Shown: piece after piece, positions 57,974 to 64,000 of the stretch
How the letters are laid out: the number at the start of each line of letters is the position of its first letter
Position numbering within the stretch: position 1 is the stretch's first letter
Assembly (NCBI GenBank): GCA_934394615.1
Contig: CAKRRJ010000001.1
Coordinates: 21,522 to 85,521, forward strand
Origin: an uncultured Lachnospiraceae bacterium
GTDB lineage: Bacteria; Bacillota; Clostridia; Lachnospirales; Lachnospiraceae
Direction: 5' to 3'
DNA: 64,000 nt
Made by a program: the position numbers and the translations under genes
Notes under the pieces: model-generated
Seen by the model: the letters and a program-made list of their open reading frames with translations, nothing else
Told to the model about the DNA's origin: nothing
The model's database searches: none

Positions 57974-59623
57974 ATGAGAGACAGTATGCGGATAAAGGCA
58001 GCGGTATTACTGGTGGGAGGTGCGGTGGCCATCCTGACGGCCTGCGGTTCTGCAAAGACAGACGATAAAACCACACAGAATAGTCAGAACAGCAGCCAGG
58101 AGCAGGGCAGTACAGCGGGACAGAAGGAAGCTGGCACCGGAAATCAGTCCGGTGCAGCAGATGGAGAGAATGGCACTACGCTGGTTTACGGCAGCGGCGA
58201 TTACACCCGCATCAACCCGGCCATGGATGAGCATGGGGAAATCAACATTCTGATCTTTAACGGACTAACGGCACACGATGGCGATAATCAGGTGGTTCCG
58301 GCGCTGGCAAAGGACTGGACATTCGATGAAGACACCTGTACCTATACCTTTCATCTGCAGGAGGGGGTAAAGTGGCATGACGGAGAGGAATTTACCGCAG
58401 ATGATGTAAAGTTTACCATTGAGGCCATTATGGATCCGGCAAATGGTTCTGAAAACGCGCCGAACTATGAGGATGTGGAGAACATCACCGTGGAGGATCC
58501 CTACACGATCTCTTTCCAGCTGGATGCGCCGAATGTGGCATTTCTGGATTATATGACGATGGCGATTCTGCCGGAGCATCTGCTGGAGGGAGAAGATATG
58601 CAGGAGTCAGACTTCTTCCGCCATCCGGTAGGAACCGGCCCATATATGCTGGAGGATTGGGAAGAAGGGCAGATGATCACGCTGGTGAAAAATGAGGATT
58701 ACTTCCAGGGCGCGCCGAATATCGACAACATCATTTTTAAGATTGTGCCGGATGACAACGCGAAAGCCATTCAGATGCAGACCGGGGAGCTGGATCTGGC
58801 GCTGCTGACACCGAAAGATGCGAAAAATTTTGCGGACAAAGAGGAGTTTACCTGTTATGATATGAAAACTTCGGATTACCGGGGCATTATGTTCAATTTC
58901 CAAAATGACTACTGGAAGCGCAATAAGGATCTGATTCCGGCGATCTGCTATGGCATTGACCGTCAGGCAATTATCGATGCGGTGATCCTGGGGCAGGGCA
59001 TGCCGGCCTATGGACCGCTGCAGCGAAACATTTATAACAATGAAAATGTAGAGCATTACGATTATGACCTGGCTAAGGCGAAGGAGCTTCTGGAGGCGGC
59101 CGGCTGTGTGATGGGAGCAGATGGTTTTTATGAGCGAAATGGCGAGAAAATCGGCTTCACCATCAGCGTCGGAGCAGGAGACCAGGTGCGTCTGGATATG
59201 GCGCAGGCTGCGGCGCAGCAGTTAAAAGAGGTTGGAATCGATGTTTTTGTGGACATTCCGGTGAAGGTAGACTGGACCGGGCAGCAGGCGTATCTGATTG
59301 GCTGGGGAAGCCCGTTTGATGCAGATGACCACACATACAAGGTGTTTGGCACAGACAAGGGTGCCAATTATTCCGGATATTCGGATGCGCTTGTGGATGA
59401 ATATCTGACGGCGGCACGCCAATCGGATGATCCGGATGTACGCCGGGAGAACTACAATAAGTTCCAGGAGGTGCTTGCGGACGACCCGGCATTTGCGTTT
59501 ATCTGCTATGTGGATGCCAACTATGTGGCGAAGTCATCCATTCATGGAATCAGTAAGGATACCGTAATGGGGCATCACGGCGTGGGTATTTTCTGGAATG
59601 TAAAAGACTGGACAATGGAGTAG
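57974..59623 (+). CDS. Nickel/peptide-type ABC transporter substrate-binding lipoprotein
   Basis: 549 aa. The lipobox ILTAC puts Cys at 24; a Gln/Ser/Gly-rich tether runs to about residue 65. The SBP_bac_5 (DppA/NikA) domain shows YGSGDYTRINPAMDEHGE, PALAKDWTFDEDTCTYTFHLQ and VKWHDGEEFTADDVKFTIEA. The family carries peptides or nickel complexes. Position straight after larEBC, as part of one run with its ATPase and permease, makes nickel supply the likely job. Ribosome site CAGGAG before ATG 57974. Confidence 0.85.
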   Translation: MRDSMRIKAAVLLVGGAVAILTACGSAKTDDKTTQNSQNSSQEQGSTAGQKEAGTGNQSGAADGENGTTLVYGSGDYTRINPAMDEHGEINILIFNGLTAHDGDNQVVPALAKDWTFDEDTCTYTFHLQEGVKWHDGEEFTADDVKFTIEAIMDPANGSENAPNYEDVENITVEDPYTISFQLDAPNVAFLDYMTMAILPEHLLEGEDMQESDFFRHPVGTGPYMLEDWEEGQMITLVKNEDYFQGAPNIDNIIFKIVPDDNAKAIQMQTGELDLALLTPKDAKNFADKEEFTCYDMKTSDYRGIMFNFQNDYWKRNKDLIPAICYGIDRQAIIDAVILGQGMPAYGPLQRNIYNNENVEHYDYDLAKAKELLEAAGCVMGADGFYERNGEKIGFTISVGAGDQVRLDMAQAAAQQLKEVGIDVFVDIPVKVDWTGQQAYLIGWGSPFDADDHTYKVFGTDKGANYSGYSDALVDEYLTAARQSDDPDVRRENYNKFQEVLADDPAFAFICYVDANYVAKSSIHGISKDTVMGHHGVGIFWNVKDWTME

Positions 59624-59630
59624 AGAAAGT

Positions 59631-61559
59631 ATGTCGGAAGTATTGGAAGTAAAAAACCTGTCGGTGAGTTTTTTTACCCGGCAGGGAGAAGTGCAGGCTG
59701 TGCGCAATGTAAGCTTTTCCCTCAAAAAAGGAGAGATTCTTGCTTTGGTAGGAGAATCCGGATGCGGAAAGAGCGCGCTGTGCCGCAGTATTATGAAGCT
59801 GCTTCCGGCATCTGCGAAACAAAAGTCCGGGCAGGTTTTGTTAAACGGGGAGGATATTACCCATTATTCGGAAAGTGACATGTGCCGGCTGCGTGGCAGC
59901 CGGTTTTCCATGGTATTTCAGGATCCGATGACGGCATTGAATCCTGCTATGACGGTTGGAGAGCAGATCGCAGAGGCGGTAAAACAGCAGTGGAGAGCAG
60001 ATTTGCATGCGCAGGAATCGTCCCGGAAACAGAAATTGTCCCGGGAGCAGGTACAGAAACGTGTGGAGGAATTGATGAAACTGGTCGGGATCGATCATCC
60101 CGCAGAGCGGAGTCATCAGTATCCGCATCAGTTTTCCGGCGGCATGCGGCAGCGGGCGGTGCTGGCTGTGGCACTGGCCGGGAACCCGGAGATTCTGTTT
60201 GCGGATGAGCCGACCACAGCGCTGGATGTGACGGTGCAGGCGCAGATTCTGGATCTGTTTCGGGACATTCCGAAAAAACTTGGCACATCAACGATATTTG
60301 TGACGCATGATCTCGGCGCAGTGGCCCGTGTGGCAGACCGCGTAGCGGTGATGTATGCCGGAAAGATTGTGGAGATCGGAACCACAGACGAGATTTTTTA
60401 TGATGCGCGCCATCCCTATACCAGAGGACTGATGCGTGCACTTCCCTCTGCGTCCATAGGAAAGGATGCGCTCTACACAATTCCGGGAATGCCGCCGACC
60501 CTGATCGACCCGCCGAAGGGAGATGCGTTTGCCTGCCGCAATGAGCAGGCATTGGCGATCGATTATGAAGAGGAACCGCCCATGTTTTCGATTTCTGATA
60601 CCCATTTTGCAGCAACCTGGACGCTGGATGAGCGGGCGCAGCAGACTGGAAATAGTGCAGCGGCGGTGAAGCAGGGGGAACGTGACCAGGCAGACGAGAT
60701 GCCTCATACAGAAAAACAAGGCATCTGCCTGTTCCATCAAAATCCCGAAATTCTTCTGGATGTACGCCATTTGACCCAGATTTACACGCTTCCGGGAGGA
60801 CGAAAAGCGAAGGCGCTGGATGATGTTTCCTTTCAGATCCGAAAAGGTGAGATTTTTGGTTTGGTGGGAGAATCCGGTTCCGGAAAATCGACAATAGCCC
60901 GCTGTGTTATGAATCTGACCCGGCCGTCATCCGGAAGCATCTGCTACAAGGGAATCGAGACCACACATTTTATGGAATTTCGAAAAAACAGGAGGATGCT
61001 GCAGTCCGCGCGGCAGATCATTTTTCAAGATTCCGCGTCCAGCCTGGATCCGCGCATGAAGGTCTGCGAGATTGTGGCAGAGCCGATGAAAATCCAGCGG
61101 GTGATCCCGCCGCGCGGAACACTCCGGGCAGAAGCGGAATTTCAGATGCATTATACCGGCCTGGATGCGGAGTATCTGGACAAGTATCCATCGGAGCTTT
61201 CCGGCGGGCAGCGGCAGCGTATTGCGATTGCCCGCGCGCTTTCCATGGAGCCGGAGTTTTTGGTGGCGGATGAGCCGGTTGCCTCGCTGGATGTGTCAAT
61301 CCAGGCGCAGATCATCAATCTGTTCCGGCATCTGCAGCAGGAGCATGGATTTACGTTTCTGTTTATCGCGCATGATTTGTCGGTGGTGCGCTTTTTGTGC
61401 GACCGCATTGGCGTGATGTATCAGGGAAAACTGGTGGAGACGGCGCCGACAGAGGAATTGTTTGCCTCACCAAAACATGAATATACGAAAAGGCTCCTGG
61501 CGGCGATTCCAAAACCGGACCCGGTGCTGGAACGGGAAAGGAGACGCAATGCGGTATAA
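59631..61559 (+). CDS. Fused double ATPase of the nickel/peptide-type ABC transporter (NikDE-like)
   Basis: 642 aa with two full ABC domains. First: LVGESGCGKSALCRSIM, FSGGMRQRAVLAVALAG, ILFADEPTTALDVTVQ. Second, from about residue 375: LVGESGSGKSTIARCVM, LSGGQRQRIAIARALS, FLVADEPVASLDVSIQ. The linker (about 325-370) is Gln/Glu/Ala-rich. In most bacteria these are two genes (NikD and NikE, or OppD and OppF). The cysteine that OppD/DppD proteins use for an Fe-S site is represented by C297 or nearby (DAFACRNEQ). It lies seven bases after the binding-protein stop. Confidence 0.9.
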   Translation: MSEVLEVKNLSVSFFTRQGEVQAVRNVSFSLKKGEILALVGESGCGKSALCRSIMKLLPASAKQKSGQVLLNGEDITHYSESDMCRLRGSRFSMVFQDPMTALNPAMTVGEQIAEAVKQQWRADLHAQESSRKQKLSREQVQKRVEELMKLVGIDHPAERSHQYPHQFSGGMRQRAVLAVALAGNPEILFADEPTTALDVTVQAQILDLFRDIPKKLGTSTIFVTHDLGAVARVADRVAVMYAGKIVEIGTTDEIFYDARHPYTRGLMRALPSASIGKDALYTIPGMPPTLIDPPKGDAFACRNEQALAIDYEEEPPMFSISDTHFAATWTLDERAQQTGNSAAAVKQGERDQADEMPHTEKQGICLFHQNPEILLDVRHLTQIYTLPGGRKAKALDDVSFQIRKGEIFGLVGESGSGKSTIARCVMNLTRPSSGSICYKGIETTHFMEFRKNRRMLQSARQIIFQDSASSLDPRMKVCEIVAEPMKIQRVIPPRGTLRAEAEFQMHYTGLDAEYLDKYPSELSGGQRQRIAIARALSMEPEFLVADEPVASLDVSIQAQIINLFRHLQQEHGFTFLFIAHDLSVVRFLCDRIGVMYQGKLVETAPTEELFASPKHEYTKRLLAAIPKPDPVLERERRRNAV

Positions 61560-63654
61560 AAGTTTTTGCAAAAGCATTCTTATCCTGTTATTCAGCGTTT
61601 TCGTCCTTTCCACTGCGGTCTTCTTCATCTCCCGCATGGCACCGGGAGATCCGCTTGTGTCTTACTATGGGGACCGGGTGGAGCGGATGAGTCCGCAGGA
61701 GCGTGCCTGGGCGGAGGAAAAACTTGGTCTGGATGATGGAATACCGGTTCAGTATGTGCGCTGGCTGAGAGAGGCTGTGCATGGCGATTTCGGGATTTCC
61801 TATAAATATAAGCAGGATGTTGTGACAGTGATCCGAAACCGTATGGGAAATACATTGCTGCTTGGCGGAATCGGTTTTCTTCTGATCTTTTTTGGTTCCA
61901 TGTTTTTGGGAATCCTCTGTGCGTGGCGGGAGAATAGATTTCTGGACCGCTTTTTCTGCCGTATGGGGACCATAACAAGCTGCATTCCGGAGTTCTGGCT
62001 GTCGCTGGTACTGATTCTGATCTTTTCGGCGGGGCTGCGCTGGCTGCCGAGTTCCGGCGCGTACGCAGCGGGAAAGGCAAAAGACCTGGCAGACCGACTG
62101 CGTCATCTGGTTCTGCCGCTCACGGTAGTGGTGCTGAGCCATTTGTGGTATTATGCATTTTTAATGAGAAGCCGCCTGCTGGATGAAATCCGGCAGGATT
62201 ATGTTTTGCTTGCGCGAGCCAAGGGGCTTCGGCGGGGACGGATCCTGCTGACGCACTGTCTGCGCAGCGCAATGCCTTCGTATCTGAGTATCATGGCGAT
62301 CGCGGTGCCGCATATTCTGGGCGGAACCTATGTGGTGGAGACGGTGTTTTCCTATCCGGGAATCGGAACTCTTACTTATGAAAGCGCACGGTACAAAGAC
62401 TACAATCTGCTGATGCTCCTATGCCTGATGTCTGGAAGCCTGGTCATTTTGTGCAGTGTGGCAGCCGGAAAGATCAATGAGTGGCTGGATCCGCGGCTGC
62501 GGGCAGCCTGTGGAGAGAAGAAGGCGCAGGAGATGGATTCGGAGCCCCGGAAAGACGCGGGAGCGTGTGAGAGAGAAGCGCAGGTGAAGCGAGAGAGTGC
62601 AGAAACGTGTCATGCAAAAGAAGCAATGAAGCTGGAAACTGCGCGGACATGTTATGTGGAAGAATCGGTTAAACGGGAAGCGGTAACGGACTTCCATGTG
62701 AGGGAGAATTTGGTGGCAGATACAACGGCAGCAGATAAAAAACAAAATTTGGAATCTGTCCAGTCCGTCTCAGATCCCCGCTTTCGCGTCGTCGGCATCC
62801 GTCCTTCCATGGCGGTTCCGGTGCAGAAAAAAACTCCCTGGTATCAGGGAAAGCCAGTTTTTTCGATTTTGATTCTTGCGATTATTGTTCTTGGATGTCT
62901 TGGCACGGACTGGATCATGCCGAAAGATCCGTCTTACATGGATCTGCTAAACTGCAGTGTTCATCCGGGCCGCGAATTTCTATTCGGAACCGATACCATG
63001 GGCCGGGATATTTTTTCCATGATCTGGTCCGGTGGCCGGATTTCTCTGGTGATCGGTGTGCTGGCGTCTCTGATCGCGGCTGCGATCGCGATTCTCTATG
63101 GGGCAGTCAGCGGCTGCGCGCCGGTCTGGCTGGATGAACTGCTGATGCGTTTTTCGGAAATCTTTTTAAGTGTGCCGAACCTCCTTTTTGTAATCCTGCT
63201 GCAGGCAGCATTTGGACGAGCTGGCGTACTCAGCTTATCGGTCGTCATTGGCGTGACAAGCTGGGCGGGCATGGCAAAGGTCGTACGCACGGAAGTGCGC
63301 CAGATCCGAAACAGCGGCTATGTGATTGTGGCAAGGGCAATGGGCGGCGGCTTCTTTTATATCTTAAGACGCCACCTGACTCCGAACTTTATCGCTTCGA
63401 TTCTGTTTATGGCGGTCATGAACATCCGCAGCGCGATCGTGTCAGAATCTACACTGAGTTATATGGGAATCGGCCTGCCGCTGGAGATGATCTCCTGGGG
63501 AAGCATGCTGAGTCTGGCAGAAAAGGCCATGTCTGGAGGAGCCTGGTGGATCATCGTGATCCCTGGGGCATTCCTTGTGGTAACCCTGCTTTGTATTACG
63601 GACATTGGAGAAGCCATGCGGAGAGCGGCGAACCGGAAAGAGAGCAATCTGTAA
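61549..63654 (+). CDS. Fused double permease of the nickel/peptide-type ABC transporter (NikBC-like) with Cys repeat linker
   Basis: 701 aa. The first half (about 1-320) is a NikB/OppB-type permease (APGDPLVSYYGDRVERMSPQ, EAA loop LARAKGLRRGRILLTHCLRSAMP); the second half (about 430-700) is NikC/OppC-type (FLFGTDTMGRDIFSMIWSGGR, IVARAMGGGFFYILRRHLTPN). Between them a charged linker contains three 14-residue repeats each starting with Cys (residues 340-381, consensus CxxxExxKxExxxT) plus a partial fourth. Fusion of the two permeases is uncommon. ATG 61549 follows AAAGGAGA and overlaps the ATPase gene by 11 bases. Confidence 0.88.
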   Translation: MRYKSFCKSILILLFSVFVLSTAVFFISRMAPGDPLVSYYGDRVERMSPQERAWAEEKLGLDDGIPVQYVRWLREAVHGDFGISYKYKQDVVTVIRNRMGNTLLLGGIGFLLIFFGSMFLGILCAWRENRFLDRFFCRMGTITSCIPEFWLSLVLILIFSAGLRWLPSSGAYAAGKAKDLADRLRHLVLPLTVVVLSHLWYYAFLMRSRLLDEIRQDYVLLARAKGLRRGRILLTHCLRSAMPSYLSIMAIAVPHILGGTYVVETVFSYPGIGTLTYESARYKDYNLLMLLCLMSGSLVILCSVAAGKINEWLDPRLRAACGEKKAQEMDSEPRKDAGACEREAQVKRESAETCHAKEAMKLETARTCYVEESVKREAVTDFHVRENLVADTTAADKKQNLESVQSVSDPRFRVVGIRPSMAVPVQKKTPWYQGKPVFSILILAIIVLGCLGTDWIMPKDPSYMDLLNCSVHPGREFLFGTDTMGRDIFSMIWSGGRISLVIGVLASLIAAAIAILYGAVSGCAPVWLDELLMRFSEIFLSVPNLLFVILLQAAFGRAGVLSLSVVIGVTSWAGMAKVVRTEVRQIRNSGYVIVARAMGGGFFYILRRHLTPNFIASILFMAVMNIRSAIVSESTLSYMGIGLPLEMISWGSMLSLAEKAMSGGAWWIIVIPGAFLVVTLLCITDIGEAMRRAANRKESNL
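62566..62691 (+). repeat. Three tandem 42-bp units in the permease linker
   Basis: Units 62566-62607, 62608-62649 and 62650-62691 encode CEREAQVKRESAET, CHAKEAMKLETART and CYVEESVKREAVTD; a degenerate fourth follows (FHVREN). The DNA has diverged more than the protein pattern. Confidence 0.75.
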
Positions 63655-63696
63655 AAAGCAGTAAATAAAGATAACATAGAATCAAGAATGAAGAAA

Positions 63697-63740
63697 TCTC
63701 TGTAAATTGGATTAAATGTCTGGTTTACGGAGGTTTTTTT
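63697..63740 (+). terminator. Rho-independent terminator after the Ni transporter operon
   Basis: A 10-bp stem with two G-T pairs (63697-63706 with 63724-63733) and seven Ts. Confidence 0.72.
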
Positions 63741-63766
63741 ATAGTTCACAAAAAGTTCACAGAAAA

Positions 63767-63809
63767 TTAGCACTCGCCTCTTGACAGTGCTAATAATACG
63801 TGCTATAGT
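63767..63809 (+). promoter_or_regulatory. CIRCE operator and heat-shock promoter
   Basis: TTAGCACTC (63767-63775), nine bases, CAGTGCTAA (63785-63793): one mismatch from the HrcA consensus. It overlaps TTGACA (63781-63786), which is spaced 17 bases from TATAGT (63804-63809) with a TGC extension. HrcA binding would block the promoter. Confidence 0.93.
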
Positions 63810-63939
63810 ACACGTAGAACAAAGGAAAGGGATACAGGGGGAACAAAGAAAGAGGTTCCCGGAGGTCCCCGAAAGATCCTGGTTCCAAAGAAACAAGGTT
63901 AAGCATAGAGAAGCTTAGATAGAAAAGGAGAGATGACTT

Positions 63940-64000
63940 ATGTTAATGCCGAGTATTTTTGGTGAGGATATGTTTGATGAATTTATGAGAGGTTTCCCGT
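63940..64000 (+). CDS. Small heat-shock protein Hsp20, N-terminus only (runs off window)
   Basis: The 20 visible residues MLMPSIFGEDMFDEFMRGFP match the start of Lachnospiraceae Hsp20/alpha-crystallin chaperones, which bind unfolding proteins without ATP. The ribosome site AAAGGAGA precedes ATG 63940. The CIRCE operator upstream places it under HrcA control. The 285-base gap before it holds the transporter terminator, the promoter and a leader of about 120 bases. Confidence 0.85.
   Translation, partial: MLMPSIFGEDMFDEFMRGFP

Noticed and set aside
1-64000. tRNA, rRNA or CRISPR array
   Set aside because: No cloverleaf with TTCGANTC arm, no rRNA blocks and no regularly spaced direct repeats were found on reading through.

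Overview
The window reads as chromosomal DNA of an anaerobic, Gram-positive, fermentative Firmicute, most likely a gut Lachnospiraceae. Supporting signs are pyruvate formate-lyase with its activase, a clostridial 2[4Fe-4S] ferredoxin, MecA, MutS2, YhaM, an FMN-riboswitch-controlled RibU, a CwlD-type amidase (hinting at sporulation), a CIRCE-controlled Hsp20 gene, strong AGGAGG ribosome sites and YesM/YesN-type two-component genes. Genus and species cannot be fixed from sequence alone. No rRNA, tRNA, CRISPR array, transposase or phage module was seen. Most of the DNA has a balanced base composition; about 40.56-41.8 kb is clearly AT-rich and looks imported.

Layout. 0-2 kb: a pyruvate formate-lyase split into a core and a separate glycyl-radical subunit, then its activase. 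2.1-4 kb: ferredoxin, a C26 peptidase, mecA (reverse). 4.2-10.9 kb: an uncharacterised locus with a divergent Ser/Thr kinase fused to a degenerate ParA-like domain, a second ParA-like protein with the same altered P-loop, a small unknown protein, then envelope enzymes (GH18, lipoprotein phosphoesterase, CwlD amidase). 10.9-20.7 kb: FMN riboswitch and ribU, then housekeeping genes (TsaC/Sua5, dCMP deaminase, radical SAM, exonuclease, VanW, Lrp, aminotransferase, TrmL). 21-30.2 kb: a complete transport and sensing locus (binding protein, ATPase, fused permease, phosphohexomutase, second binding lipoprotein, YesM kinase, YesN regulator), which I read as phosphorylated-carbohydrate uptake rather than iron uptake. 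30.2-32.7 kb: a short untranslated transcription unit with two palindromes, then a histidine kinase and response regulator facing each other. 32.7-39.8 kb: mutS2, a pseudo-HtrA, yhaM, a repeat-rich gap, rlmD. 39.8-42.7 kb: a truncated RhuM and an AT-rich acyltransferase, then two small genes. 42.7-48.4 kb: a sucrose PTS operon scrR-scrA-scrB-scrK (reverse). 48.5-52.1 kb: an orphan type IV pilin-like gene and four unknown secreted or anchored proteins. 52.2-54.5 kb: a two-domain PPK2 phosphotransferase, an MGMT-like protein, DUF3842. 54.5-63.7 kb: a nickel-pincer cofactor operon larE-larB-larC behind a structured leader with a terminator/antiterminator switch, followed by a Ni/peptide-type ABC transporter with fused ATPases and fused permeases. 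The window ends in a CIRCE-controlled hsp20.

Strongest candidates for undescribed biology: (1) the kinase/degenerate-ParA locus at 4.2-6.7 kb; (2) the lar leader RNA plus the compacted Ni supply operon, including a Cys-bearing 14-residue repeat in the permease linker; (3) the organophosphate-type transport and sensing locus; (4) the secreted-protein cassette at 49.3-52.1 kb; (5) a dispersed hairpin repeat with compensatory arm changes (26.5 and 37.8 kb); (6) the split pyruvate formate-lyase.
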